43,592 bases of DNA, taken from contig KN887370.1 in NCBI GenBank assembly GCA_000934455.1, forward strand, positions 52,031 to 95,622, written 5' to 3'. Below the pieces are notes generated by a model, which saw nothing but the letters and a program-made list of their open reading frames with translations, did not search any database and had not been told where the DNA came from. A program made the translations under genes and the position numbers. This DNA is from Apostichopus parvimensis (Eukaryota > Echinodermata > Holothuroidea > Aspidochirotida > Stichopodidae). This document shows positions 1-12,344 of the stretch, one piece after another (position 1 is the first letter of the stretch; each line of letters starts with the position of its first letter).

Positions 1-545
1 GCAGAAAATAAACAATAATAAGAGTATTACGTAGCAGACGAACTTTCAGGGTAAAGGGGAATGAATAGGGCTGGGGGAACGATCGCTCTTACTTCTCCAC
101 CCCCCCCCCCCCGGCCACTCTGGCAATGTTTTGGGTGTTTTCTATTTCAGTTGATAGGTTCTGGGTTTTTCGTTGTATATTCGGTGTCTTAACGTTAATC
201 AAAATTGTTAGCTAAACTATCTTAGATTTTTGGCGATGAAACGTTTTATGAATTTGCGTCACGGTCGCAGCCCTATAGTATAACAGACATCACATGCGAT
301 CTTAATTCAGTTATATGCCGCTTTCCCATAAACAAGTGGTAACCCGACAGTGGAATTGCCTACGTAGGCCTATCATTTGCAGGGACGACCAAGTTAAAAC
401 GAATCCAACTATAAAAAAGCTGTAATAAAATGCAAAACATGAATTAAAGAAGAGTTAGGCAGGTAAAAGAAACACAAGTTTAGGCTGAGGCAGCTCCCTG
501 CTAAAATCGCAAGTCATATAGCCTTGCAGCTGAATATTGGTGTGC
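1..545. other. Intergenic DNA, no gene seen
   Basis: There is no convincing exon on either strand. A poly-C run sits near 101-113. The short open frame at 455-658 (-) runs into the terminal sequence of the hAT-type element that starts at 554 and is not taken as a gene. Confidence 0.5.
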
Positions 546-553
546 CAGGTAGT

Positions 554-1576
554 CAGTGGCGGACTGGCCACACGGGCGTTTGGGCAATGCCCGGTGGGCC
601 GGTGGCCCGGTGGCTCGGTGGGCTGGGGAGCCTTGTAAAACTTACATCCCATTTTCACAGTAGTTAATAGAATACAGACGGGCTGTGTATGAATAATTTT
701 TAAATGTGGGATTCAGCTCATGAAATCACCATGTAAGTTAGTCTGTTAGTTCGTAACAAAAGAACGTGCTATTGACAACCCGTCTGTGCTAAGATTTTTA
801 CGACAAGATATACAAAAACGGTGACCAATGCATTCTGACATATACATAGAATTGGCAGAGAATACAGATTTGATTACTCTGCACCTCCTCCTCTAGAAAA
901 CGAAATAAAAAAAGGTAAATCTGATTAGATTATTTGGATATCACTCAGTAGCTAATTCTTGAGAGATTATTTATGAATAAAAATGACCCACATACAGTAG
1001 GGTGTTTGGTTATCAAATTAGACGAATGTTAGTCGTCGACGAACATCTTGAAGCGTTCATGTTGATGTGTGTGAACAAAAAAAGATATTGGCAAAGCTTG
1101 ATACTAAAAATATTGTTGTTGTGGCTGCTACACTAGGCTCCTACTCTCGTAAACATAACATGTGCTCGTGTTAGTGAACATATATGTTTTAGTGGATTTT
1201 GTTAGGGATTTTCCATTTTTTGCAAGCATGTTGTCACAAAATGCTTGAAAAACTAAATAAAATCCAGTCTAAAACATATATTTTTGTCTATTTTTTTTAC
1301 GCTTTTTTCACTGTTCTCAGGTTAATCAAGTGTTGCTTCTGGAAAATTATTTTGGGGGTCTTTTTCAAAGGATTATTGTAACTTACAAAATTAAGAAATA
1401 TAGCACCATTTTGCATCTAGGCATTCCTTAACTTCAAAAAATCTCAATGATGGTGGGTTCCCCTCCCCTTAGAACCCTCCCCCTGGACGGCGATCACAAT
1501 GTGAGTAATTCAATGAATAATGGGCCGGTCTAGGTGAAAAATGCCCGGGCCGGTTTTAAGACCCAGTCCGCCTCTG
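554..1576. mobile_element. Non-autonomous hAT-type element (MITE), about 1 kb
   Basis: The ends form a short terminal inverted repeat: CAGTGGCGGACTGG at 554 and CCAGTCCGCCTCTG ending at 1576. They are flanked by CAGGTAGT (546-553) and CAGGTAGG (1577-1584), an 8-bp duplication with one mismatch, as hAT transposases make. No transposase frame lies inside, so the copy would need a transposase in trans. Its right third (about 1395-1500) contains GCACCATTTTGCATCTAGGC and a GGACGGCGATCAC string that recur at about 30655-30755 in another MITE-like segment. Confidence 0.8.
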
Positions 1577-1584
1577 CAGGTAGG

Positions 1585-3488
1585 GCACTTAGAACAAGCA
1601 GTACATGATGGTTAGCTGGTAATGGGGTGAATATTTCACTTTTATAAGAATCTTGCAAAATAGGTTGTTGTTATTCAAAGAAAGTGATTGTGTGTGTGCA
1701 AACTTGCATTTCCAGATGAACATAATACTAAAACAAAAGAGTAACAATTACATAATATAAAAGAAAATAACAATATATCTCTTAGAGTGATATGAGAGAC
1801 AACTCGGACCAGTGCTATCATTTGGTACCGATGATGATGTGGCTTCCATGTTCCTTTTTGTTGAACTCCTGTAGAGATCCGTTCCTACAATGGGAGATCA
1901 CTGGGCCTGCTGATATTTAGGTTTAAAACTGGAGATTTAGGAACCAGACAGTTTGATATTTTCTTATACTGCACATGTTCAAAACTCCCCTTCCACCCAA
2001 TAAACTCAAATCACCCCAAAAAAGGGGAATGCTCCTAAATTATACAGCTGGAGCCAACCCTGGGTAGACGTCTGATAAGTCAAGCTAAGTCACACTATAC
2101 TATACTAACTTTTCATCTTAACGAACATAGTAGCCTTTCGAGCCCTTCCCCCCCCCCTCCTACGAATGTTTTCCTTTGCTGTTGAAACATCACATAGCAA
2201 GAGCTGTACCTTATTGATCGTCCGGACACAGTCAGTTGGAAGAAGTATGTAATCATATATGATACTTCAATCCATTGGATCCATGTTAAAGAGTTTTGTA
2301 AGTAGATCTTCGAGCGCTTTTCACTTAAATAACACTTTGGTCCTACAATTAGGATAGAAAGATTGCAATTGAGCAATTATGGTACCCCGCCCCACCCCCA
2401 CTCCAACCCCACCAACAAAAGAAATCCTTACTCTTATAAGTTAAACATTTGCTTCCTGTTGACTGGGAACACAAATCTTGAAAATCATATCTGAACCTTA
2501 TTTTGATCATCCGACGGCACGTATTCCACCCCGTACCATCTTCTGTTTGGATGTTTTAACCTATCCCAACAGAGTAGATACATTACTGTTAAATAAAGTC
2601 GTTCAATGCAGGATGAAGAGGGGCGCAAGACATGAAATTACCCATTAATTAAACCTATAGTTACATTAGTTTGGAATTATAACATCATATAGTATTAAAA
2701 GTTTGCGTAGTAACAGGGGGTTGGTCGGATGCAGGTTTGAAGGGAATAAAATATAGCATTTAAAATTGCAACAACTAAAAACAAAAAAAAAACCACCACA
2801 CACGCAACGTACATGAACACTGAACCCTGTTTTACCCCCTGTCATGATAAAATGCGTCAAACTTATCCCCATTCTGAGACTGAATCCCTTACACCGGGAT
2901 TATATCAGTGCATGGCGAAGCGAGAACTTTTGTATAGTTGGATCTCAACATTCCATAAGAATGGGACAGCCACAATGCAAATTCAAGTGATAAAAAGACA
3001 TACATGCAAACCCCTCATGAAACGACCTACCTGCAGTAAAAAAAAAATTATGTTTATATAAACTTCGACCTGATGAACAAAACATTTGGTGTTATGTATA
3101 GCCTCATTCTGTCATTTGGTGTTACTTTGTTCTGAGTTCAAGAGTGAACGAATCGCCTTTACCATAACATTAACGTATTTGGCGTGCACACAGTTTATTT
3201 TTCTAAACTGCTCCATGTACACTGTTTACTCGGGAAGGTACCACACATTATTTATGCATTTTTTTTTATTTGTATAGTTCTTCTGACATTACTTAATTTT
3301 AGACAAAACTGAACTTCCTATATAAGTATAACAACTATGCAAGCGAAAGTATACAATCAGAAAATAATCAAAATAAAACAATAATATTATCAGTAAGATT
3401 ACAATGACCTTAAGCTTAAAAAGAAGAGGTAAATTGTACGTAAATCCAAATATTTCAGAAATACGAACAAAAATAGACGGCAAGTCTA
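1585..3488. other. Intergenic DNA, no gene seen
   Basis: AT-rich sequence with short C-runs (2148-2158, 2385-2415). The small open frames are of the length expected by chance and show no motif or splice-site support. Confidence 0.5.
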
Positions 3489-4187
3489 TGGCAAGCCATG
3501 TGGGACAAACACCGTATAATATTTCCTAGTATTAATTTGAATATATACGCGTATTAATTCGATAATATGCGTGCGAATATATTATTAGCCAATCAAAAGG
3601 CTTAACTATGTCCACGTTTTAATTCGAATAATTATTCGAATTAAATCTAATAAATCTGTGCATTTTTTCGAATATATATGGTGAATAAATCCAATATATT
3701 TACGAATTCATTCGAATATATGAATACATGAAACCACATTACCGCTCTTGCTGTGTACATATATCCGCGATAAATGTTTTGGCGGGCTCGCCTGATTACT
3801 CTCAAATAATATTCCTTGTCTGTTGGACGAGCCATGCTATTGTCTAGATCAAGTACGTTTGGTCTGAATGTACGTCACTAGAGACTAACTATGCAATCTC
3901 TCATTTATTGCACTGGCAAGGCTACAATGTGATGACTCTCAAAACTTGTTTGTGAAAGCTATAAGACATGTCAGTTCTTGTCTGATTTAATCGAATTAAT
4001 CTACGTATATACTCTCATTAATTCGAAGAAATATTCAAATTAATTTCACGTATATATTCGAATTAATACGAGGATGTATTGGATATAAAACGCGAACTTA
4101 TATGTGTAAATATTCTTATTAATACGCATATATAATCGTATTAATGCGATAATATAGTATGCAGTGTTTGTCTGATGTGGCTCGCCA
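3489..4187. mobile_element. AT-rich MITE with TA flanks
   Basis: Both ends carry an imperfect inverted repeat of nearly 40 bp. The left end begins TGGCAAGCCATGTGGGACAA at 3489, and the right end, read on the other strand from 4187, begins TGGCGAGCCACATCAGACAA. Each is bordered by TA (3487-3488 and 4188-4189), as in Tc1/mariner/pogo-type insertions. The interior is full of variants of TATTCGAATTAAT in both orientations. A third, weaker copy of the terminal motif lies near 3798-3831, so the element may be two units fused or nested. There is no transposase. Confidence 0.6.
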
Positions 4188-4189
4188 TA

Positions 4190-6070
4190 ATCGTGTGTCA
4201 TATTGGTTGGTCAAAATGTATGGGGCCTTACATGGTTGGTCGATGACGCTTCGAATAGTTTGTGAGTCTAACGAATCATAAATATCAAAGGAGGCGTGTC
4301 GTAAAACTGTATCGTTTTGTATTGTGAAATCGCCACGTAGAAATGGCAAAGTTTACCAGAATATCATACTATATAAACAATACATCAAAAACATAATTTC
4401 GTGATCTAAAACGTTCGATCGGTCGCAAAGTTCAATGCAACCACGACGAAATCCGTCGAAAGAACGTTTGAGTTAACTGCAATGTGATTTGATCATAGAA
4501 AACGTGCTTTTAACATTACTCAGCGAGTGTTGATAGCGAATTCAATACCTCGTAGAGGAAAAGCCAACGCTATACCGCATCTGTACAAATGGCTTGATGT
4601 CAGGCCTCGACAAATAAAAATATAAAGTACTCGCCATTTGGTGACCGTGACTAAAATTCTACTCGTCAAAAAACAAAATGTATTGCTGTCCAAGTATCCA
4701 TAGTACAGATCTACAACGTCAATACTTTCTGTAAACTATGGTCAGATACTTAGGCACATACACATTGTTCCATATTGCACATTGGAAAATTATGTTTCTG
4801 TGCAGTATGAAATGTTACCTTTTTCCACCAAACGTAAGTGATGAACAAAGTGAAGCATGTCGCAGAATCATAAATGAGCAGATAGGACTACTGTTGAGTC
4901 TGAAGCAATTCCAAAGAACATTGGCAAAAATACATATGAAGGTAGCTTGGCCCGTGTAACATTAGGGCTCCTCTACTAGTTTGCATATACGATACATTTG
5001 CTAGGTATGCGTTTGTCCTAAGCATATGTACAGTACCTCACTGCAACCTTGAGAATAAACTCGATTAACGCGACTTCGTACATGTTCCCGATAATTCATC
5101 CTGTCTTTAAGCTGCATATTGGTGCGTGAAAAATATCACTATTACATCATGACACTGCCTTAATCAAACCGCTATCTTTACGCAATGCAAATCTAAGGTT
5201 TACAAAGCATCTCACTTCCACTCACACGTTGATGGTGTTGAGTGAAGTCTATGATACACAGTATGGCAGCGATAACAGCAAACTTGTCTCAAAACTCCTT
5301 GAATTGTTGTATAATTTAAAAATTATGACCAATGGCATGTACAAAATGCCTCAAGAAAACAATTAGAAGATGTTTGGACATCTTAAGTGTATTGGTATTC
5401 TGACACGAATTGTTCCTCTTCACGTTTCTGTGTAAACGAACCTATTATCCTACTGTACGTTGTTAGTGTATGGCACATTGAAGCCTAACCAACTCGGCAG
5501 TTCCATGCTTTTTCATCAAATTTTTTTTCACGGAAATGACAGTTAATCGTGTATTGTGGATTTGATTTTCTGCCTTACAACTCTTAAGGGGTATTGCGTT
5601 ATTAAAGTATGAATTTTAATATTGCAAAACTCGGAATGAAGTGGTTACAAGTTTTGTGTATTATAATAATTTAATGTTATATTTTAACTTCAGTTGGGTA
5701 TGCCCACATATTTATTGTTAGTAGTCTACTTGGGCTGCAAGTACTATACGCTCTACTGTGTAGGGATTGCCTGTGCATAACCAAGCCGTCATAGTCTCTG
5801 ATATTGAAATTCGATATACTTGTTTAATTGGTTGAGCAATTCATATTTGAACACAACATATTTATGACTGCCTTTAAAACACATAACATACTTCGTAAGC
5901 TCAAACCTTTCCCTGTAGTAAAATACAGTGTATACAACATTACTAGTTTCTCAACGCATAACATAACTAAAGTACTGTTTAGCAACTATAGTAGCCTACC
6001 GCGCGTGTTGTTATTTCGCAAATTACAGTTTTACTGAACACTATTTTAGAAAATGCAGATGCTCAGACAC
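4190..6070. other. Intergenic DNA, no gene seen
   Basis: AT-rich and without recognisable coding exons, RNA genes or long repeats. The small open frames near 4738 and 5828 have no family features. Confidence 0.45.
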
Positions 6071-6073
6071 AAA

Positions 6074-6530
6074 TATGGCTCTTATTAATGGCAAACTAAT
6101 ACTGGTTGAATTAGGCGGTCAACGAGTCCAACAGTGTACGTTACATTTTGAATGTTGACTCTCCTCCGTGTGCAGTTTCGCATAGCTCCGATGCAAATCA
6201 CTTTCTACACAACTTGGTTGACTTGGCATCTGCTTCAAACCAAAGTTCTACAAGGAAAAGAAAAGCACGACTATGGAGAAGAGGGCACATACCACTTGGT
6301 GAGGTATAAGAAGATTGGAAGAAGATACTAAAACACTTAGGCGGCTAGACATACAACCAGTTCGCAAGGTACATTCTCGATGACCATGCTAAGCACTGTC
6401 ACGATGTGTGTTTGTCAGAAAATGGGTTTTCCCTCGATCAAAGCAACATGGCCAAGGCAACTACTTCTGCGGAAAGAACATCAACCCATCACCAAATGCA
6501 GGTGACCGAAACTGTCTTGTTAAAATAGAC
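6074..6530 (+). pseudogene. Broken open frame of unknown origin
   Basis: One frame runs from about 6117 to 6530 with only two stops, near 6306 and 6345. It has protein-like composition: a basic stretch STRKRKARLWRRG followed by HIPLGE, then EDWKKILKHLGG, then YNQFARYILDDH. A second frame, opening with ATG at 6074, reads MALINGKLILVELGG and ends near 6155, which suggests a frameshift. I do not recognise the family. It could be a decayed transposon protein or a lost host exon. The polypyrimidine/AG at about 6175 and the GTATAAG at 6304 would also allow one spliced exon. Confidence 0.35.
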
Positions 6531-6649
6531 AATAGTGTAGCCATGGCTCAATTATGTTTAGTTTACAGTTGGCCTAGGCCTAACTTCTTAATTTTTTTAT
6601 TTAAATCTGACTCCCAGAGGATGTAATGGTTATCAATCAAAGCACACGA

Positions 6650-7000
6650 AGTTTCCTCCCCTGAAGACGTTAATTTCCTCCCTAAACGGTAAACAATTTG
6701 CTAAAGTTTCCTCATTTACTGGGCTTACAATCTCTTCCCACATACGGTAGCCTAGCCAATTGCTTTCTTTGCTTTCCTCACTTGAAAATTGTTAAGTCAC
6801 TAACATCATTTTTCCTCTTATTAATCATAAATTACATTGACTAAAGTTACTTCACCAGGCCTACCCAAATATATACATTGTTACATAGCCTAGCCAATTT
6901 GCCATCTTGCTTTCCTTCCCAGAGAATCGTTGCTTTCCTCACCTGAAAAAAAAAGAATAGTTTCCTGCCATAAATATGTTGTCATGTAGGAGAGGAAACT
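6650..7000. repeat. Candidate MITE with short inverted ends
   Basis: AGTTTCCTCCCCT at 6650 is matched in reverse complement by the right end (AGTTTCCTCTCCT read back from 7000). Inside, two imperfect copies of a block resembling TAGCCTAGCCAATT...GCTTTCCTCAC occur near 6738-6788 and 6888-6946. No target duplication is visible. Confidence 0.4.
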
Positions 7001-7981
7001 AAGGCACCCACCCAACCCATCATAGAAAAACCAAGGTGACATTAATAGCTAATCGATTTAAGTTAGAAGGTATCTGTTATGAATACAGCATGTGCTAGAT
7101 GTTTAATAAGGTCCAGAACTGCCCGCATTATCGCTGGCATAGATAGAGTTTTCAGGGTGTTAAGGAGGGAGAGGGTATTGCAAGACTTGGTTACTGCAAT
7201 CATTGTCCTGAAGTGACACGTACGTAGGTGACTGCCAAACCTGACTGTGTGGGTAATTCATATTTAAATGTCATTACAAATATTTCAGATTATTGGTAAC
7301 TAATAGCAAAATGCTCAAATGTTAAGGTCCACCCCTCCCCTGTTTCACCATGTTTTTGAAATTTAAGAAGTTGTAATTGTCAGCATCAAAATGTCTATAA
7401 GAATGAAATCAATGCAAGCTTTGAGATAAACTTGATCCCAGTCATAACAAAGAAGACATGGGTATCAATATGTACAGCTGTGAACAGCATTGTCTCCTCT
7501 TTCTTGAAGAAAATAAGAACTAAAAAACTAAAAAACTAGGTGGACTGAAAGAAATCTAAATCCATTGCTAATAGGAAATAGAGAGTTAAAGCTTGATTTT
7601 GTAATACATACAGCTGGTAGAGATGAGAACAAAAGTAGACAACTCACACACATACCCTACTACATTATATTATATCAAATCTCCAATCTCAGCCTCAAAT
7701 TCCATTGGTAATTTGACTGAAAGTTTCAAAACATAGTTGTATATTCCATCTGTTCATGATTTCACACCTAAATGGATAGTCTCCCTAACAACACCCGGCA
7801 GCACACCATTGCAATCAATTAATTACGTCATGAACATAACATGTTATTGAACATATAGGGTACAAAGAGACATGTAAGTTGCAAGAATGGTAGCAAACTC
7901 ATTTCTACTGTATGATTTTGCCAGTACTCTCTTGTCTTTTGTTATTTTGAGAAAGAAATTATTTGGAGGAATAGATGCAAT
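7001..7981. other. Intergenic DNA, no gene seen
   Basis: No exon, RNA gene or repeat recognised. Confidence 0.45.
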
Positions 7982-8314
7982 TTAGTTATTATAGGAAAAT
8001 TTGCCAGTTGGCAGGCAGTCCTGGAAGCGGTGATGTGTGACATTCGCCTTCAGGTTGAAGGCGATTTTCGCCGTTAATCTGGGGCTGCCTTTTTTGGCAC
8101 TGGTGTGCTGGGGAGGGGTGTTTAGTTTCGCTGCGTGCTGGTCGTCCTTTTCGGTTTTTTGCAATGTTCGAATGGGTGGTTGGAGTTTTGTTTCTACTGG
8201 TCGGCGGGCGTAACTACTTTTTTGGAACGCTTGACCTGAGTTTTGTTTGTCAGAGTGGGCTGGCTGGGTATTGCCGTTTGTCCGTGACGTTTTGGTTCCC
8301 GCAGGGCGGGTCAC
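7982..8314 (-). other. GC-rich open frame, coding status uncertain
   Basis: A 110-codon frame lies in a block clearly richer in G+C than its surroundings. The predicted product is basic and rich in Thr, Gln, Lys and Pro, with no membrane segment, zinc-binding or catalytic motif that I recognise. It could be the start of a decayed retroelement ORF1 or chance openness in a GC-rich patch. It directly precedes, on the other strand, the exon at 8344. Confidence 0.25.
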
Positions 8315-8343
8315 GTAAAAAGCACTCTCTTGTCTTTCATCAG

Positions 8344-8437
8344 CTACATTGGATACTTATCTAGAAACCGCCGTGCTGCCGTTGACTTCAATAATCATCG
8401 AAAACGTCTCAATGCCATCGATGGAGATGGAATTCAA
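8344..8437 (+). CDS. Coding exon of an unrecognised gene (first visible exon)
   Basis: A polypyrimidine tract and CAG precede 8344, and a strong donor (GTGAGT) follows 8437. Read from phase 1, the exon is open and encodes roughly TLDTYLETAVLPLTSIIIEN and then VSMPSMEMEF. It leaves two bases of a codon that the exon at 9188 completes as Lys, giving one continuous frame. The family is not recognised. Upstream exons must exist because there is no start codon in the right context. Confidence 0.5.
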
Positions 8438-9187
8438 GTGAGTACTGCATATTTAATTTATTTCACCCCATGTTCAGATAGGCATAATTCACCATGTAAA
8501 GTTACCATGTTTTTTTCATGGGTCAACAGTGTACTTAAAGCATTCAAAGAAATTATGTTTGGTCTATATGTTGTTGTGGAATGTTTGCCAATATATAATA
8601 ATACTACTATAAGTTTAATTTCCAGTGTCTCAATACATGTTACAACTTATTTTGGTTTTATGAAACCATAAACCTATGTACTCATAATGGCATGTGTGTT
8701 TGTGATGCCCTGTTTGTAAATAAGACATTGCAAGAAAAAAAACTTAGAGAGATCGTATAGTAAGTATGAATATGTAACACATTGTCTACAAGTGTCCTAC
8801 TGGTTTTGATGGAGGTCAAAACTCATTTGGGGTCAAAAAAGGTCAAATTGTTATTACATTGTGAACAGAGCATGAAGGGCAGCTCTTATGTTTATTTTGC
8901 TGATTTATCACACAGAGTACCAAAAAAGTTACCAGTGGTTATTTTAGGTTATTTTTGGTTATTTTAGGTTATCAACTGTTTTTGTCAATACGTTTGTCTC
9001 ATATCAATGATACTTGCTGTTTACCTTTATCGAGTATGTATTACACCTTTCTTGTACAGTATTTTAGATTAATACAAAAATAACCCAGGTTACATCATCA
9101 AAACCATAGTGAAATGTTTTTGATTATTTTTAACTGAAATTGGAATGTGTGAAAATAAAATAATGCAACTGCTATGTACTCTCACAG

Positions 9188-9475
9188 ATTGACGGCAAAA
9201 TATTCCAAGGCGACCGATGAATGGCATCCAATACCCGTCAAAGTACCCAAGGGCTACAGCTACACACCAGGGTTCCTGGAGATAATTGTAGCAGCCCGTG
9301 TTGCCAATCCAATTTCACTGCAACAAATGAGTGATAGTGGACCTGGTGATCCCAAAAAAGATCAGACCAAGAATGACAACTGTTTCAAACCTTCTATTGT
9401 GGAAATGCAGGAAAGGTTCCAAAGTAGGTTCAGTGAGGACATGGAGTTCAGCAACGAGTGTGTTTTTTACCTCAG
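9188..9475 (+). CDS. Coding exon of an unrecognised gene (second visible exon)
   Basis: The exon opens after CTCTCACAG and ends at a GTATAT donor. Its 288 bases are open in the frame dictated by the exon at 8344. Protein-like stretches include EWHPIPVKVPKGYSYTPGF, LEIIVAARVANPISLQQM and EMQERFQSRFSEDMEFS, followed by VFYL. The exon leaves in phase 2, so at least one more exon should follow, but I could not find it before 11480. The intron (8438-9187) contains short tandem GGTTATTTTA repeats near 8938-8970. The function is unknown. A host gene or an intron-containing transposon gene are both possible. Confidence 0.55.
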
Positions 9476-11480
9476 GTATATTCCACAACAACTTAACTCC
9501 TGATGTTGGCAATCATATTTAGGAGTTCTAATGGCGACGAGCAGCCAATAATAATTGTTTGATTGGTGTTGATGTTCATATTAATTTCAAGCAAGATGTT
9601 TGAAATGTTACAAATGAAATGCATGGGGATCTTGACAGGTTGATCCATGTGTGGAGGGTAATGTGTATTCTTTATATAAATCTCAGTGAAACTCAGAACT
9701 GAAAGTTGAGGTCAATCCGCCAAACCTAACAATACAACCATAGTTTTATAGGACCACTGTTGAATGACTTGGTCAGACCCTGACTGTAAAGGGCCATGTA
9801 CTGGTGCTCGATATTCCCCCATGGTTTTATGTCTATGCTAGAACAGGTATAACATTACAAAAGGCAGTATCAAATAAAATTTACATATTGCCATTGCTGC
9901 CTTGTTTAACACAAAGCATTATTGTAAGAGCAATCTAGATCATCAGTGGTGCAGTAGCTCATACATATATGAATATTTTGTTAACAATTTTTTTCACAGA
10001 TATGCTAATCATGGATTCAATTATCATCTATTAAATATTTGGTCAAACTGAAAGTTTAGTAGAGAATTAGTCAGATATCTTGAAAGAACATTTTAATGTG
10101 AAGGAAAAATATAATTGCATCCACACAACGTTTCTGAAGACACCAATGTGCCTTCCACCCCAAACTCTAGAACCTCTATATTGACTTTAAGTAACACTAT
10201 GACCAACATTCTTGGTCACCCCTTGCAAACTGTAGGAGAAAGATTATGCAACTAACTCCATAGGACATGTCAATTCTGTCTATGAACACTATGAACACAA
10301 TACTCAATGAACACTATTACAAACTTTGATGATCACACATATCACAAAATAGACCCAGACAGGTGACTGACCCCTGTATGACCTTTGACATAACATTCGT
10401 TAACAATCCATATGACTTACTACTCAAGGAACAATATGACCAAGTTTGGTCATTACTCAGGTATACATACCAACTTGACTGGTCAGAGCTAAAATCTTGA
10501 TTGAAAGTAGCTTTTTGATTAATATGACACATATAAAATCAGTTGAGATAAGAGAGCACCTGTTAATATAATATTCACTTGCCCTGTGTAAGCAGTAACG
10601 TGTTAATGTACAGCCCTGAGCTATGTTCTGTCCATAACCCTCCCCTCTCATTCACTCTCTTTGATATCACCCCAAAAATCAGCCTTTATCCACTTATGTG
10701 ACACTTTATAACAATTTCTTGCAAATGTGTTGTTACAGCAAATATAAACTGAACCATATTCATTTGAACTATATTGGAGTCCACATGCACATGCACCGTT
10801 GTGAGGTCAAGATTCTCTATATCCACTATTCAGGCGCCTATCCAGGAAGTTCTAACCCGGGCAGCTAGAATTACTATCTAAGCCGAGCGCACCATCGCTT
10901 GGCCCTCCGCTTAGAAGGAAATTTATGGTTTTGATACACCCAGATCACCGGAAATGTCACTTCTCGGGCTTGAAAATCATCTATAACCCTTTTGAAGATT
11001 GTCACCAGTCACACATCATATTCGACCTCATCGCATCTCCTGTAAATCATTGCTTTTGTAGGTGATTCTACGGCGCGGCCTACAATACCCATTTTCAAGG
11101 TCTCAAGCCCAAAATTTGTTCAGAATTTGAAAATTAACATTTCTCGTGAATAAATTCACTTCAAAACATTATGTTGCACAAAATGTTATCTATTGAAAAC
11201 CAATATAGAAAAACCTCCTTCAACCCCTAACAGACCGGTCAAAATTACACGAGTAGAGGGAAGTACAATAAAGAATGTTGGTCAGGAAATTTTCAAAAAT
11301 TCAGACACAGTTATTTTCTTTGTGTACAAATATTAAAACCTCTTATAACGGCTATTATAAAACTTCGTTTAAGAAAATGAAAACATTCCAAATATTTCCG
11401 AAACCGAACACTACACACATAGACAGCTTGGAGGCTGTTCATCCTGGTACGCCATTTTAATGCTCACTGATATGATGTGA
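9476..11480. other. Intergenic or intronic DNA, no gene seen
   Basis: No exon with both splice-site and frame support was found. Small minus-strand frames near 10317-10651 show no family features. Confidence 0.4.
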
Positions 11481-11550
11481 TATGTATGTATGTATGTATT
11501 TTAGATCCTCCTGCAAGCAGGAACTCGCAAAGAAGCCTCATTGGCTTATC
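11481..11550 (-). repeat. SINE tail fragment
   Basis: A (GTAT)n run followed by TTTTAGATCCTCCTGCAAGC and then AACTCGCAAAGAAGCCTCATTGGC matches, in reverse orientation, the 3' part of the SINE at 28321-28591. Only the tail remains. It is followed by a 20-bp tandem duplication (TATCTGCTGTTTGCTTT at 11547 and again near 11568). Confidence 0.65.
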
Positions 11551-11748
11551 TGCTGTTTGCTTTCTGATATCTGCTGTTTGCTTTACAAATTCGAATAATT
11601 GAAATGAGACTGAAATAAATAACTTTTATCTGTCTATTGTGCAATGCCCCACATTCTTTTCATTTCGAAAGACGCAGAGTTTCAAGTTCGTTGCACACGG
11701 AAGGCTTCGTTTATCGATCTGCCTTTAGTTTGACAGAAAGGTAGCGAG

Positions 11749-12169
11749 CTACAAACGCCTTGGCTTTGCGTTGACGAACACTTCAGCGGCTGCCTCCAGG
11801 TTGATGTGATGGTGGCGATGGATAGCCATCAGTACAAGGCCATTCAGTCTATCTTCTCCCATAGTTGTTCTGAACGAAAAGGACGTGGTATTTTTATTCC
11901 GTGTATTAAGAAGTGTTATCTTCACAAATCAATCTCCATATGTCATATTGTGTCCATATACGATTTATGTTATTGCGAGTTAAAGAAACTGACCAACCTG
12001 TTGAATGTTTTCAGTCGTCGAAGAGAGCTGACCAAACGCTCACACTCGCAACTCGCTATCGGTAGTGTTGCAGCTATGTGTAGCATGGCGTAACGTTCGG
12101 AAATATCGTTTTCAGCTTTAAGGTTGCCTTGAGAGCTTGGTGGATGGTTGAAGGCACTTCTGCAATCCG
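11749..12169 (-). pseudogene. hAT transposase C-terminal dimerisation exons
   Basis: Exon 11998-12169 begins in one frame (EVPSTIHQALKAT, IFPNVT) and shifts to another (IAATLPIASCECERLVSSLR, RLKTFNR). The LPxxSCECER-S-LRRLKT signature is diagnostic for the hAT dimerisation domain. It splices in phase 2 to 11749-11869 (TTMGEDRLNGLVLMAIHR, then INLEAAAEVFVNAKPRRL and a stop at 11749-11751). One frameshift lies between the two halves of the larger exon. Confidence 0.85.
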
Positions 12170-12344
12170 CTGATGTTTCCAGTATACATATTCGGTATAA
12201 CAAAGCGTATGTTTTATACCTCGTCGAAACATGAATATTTTATTACGAAGTAAATTATGTAATGCATCAATTGATTAATCAGACATTTTCATTTTATTCG
12301 TGTCTCCGAAAGTTTAAATGTGGAAAACGATAACTCACAATCAC

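Noticed and set aside
4738-4959. 73-codon plus-strand frame
   Set aside because: Length is within chance expectation, and no family feature or splice support was found.
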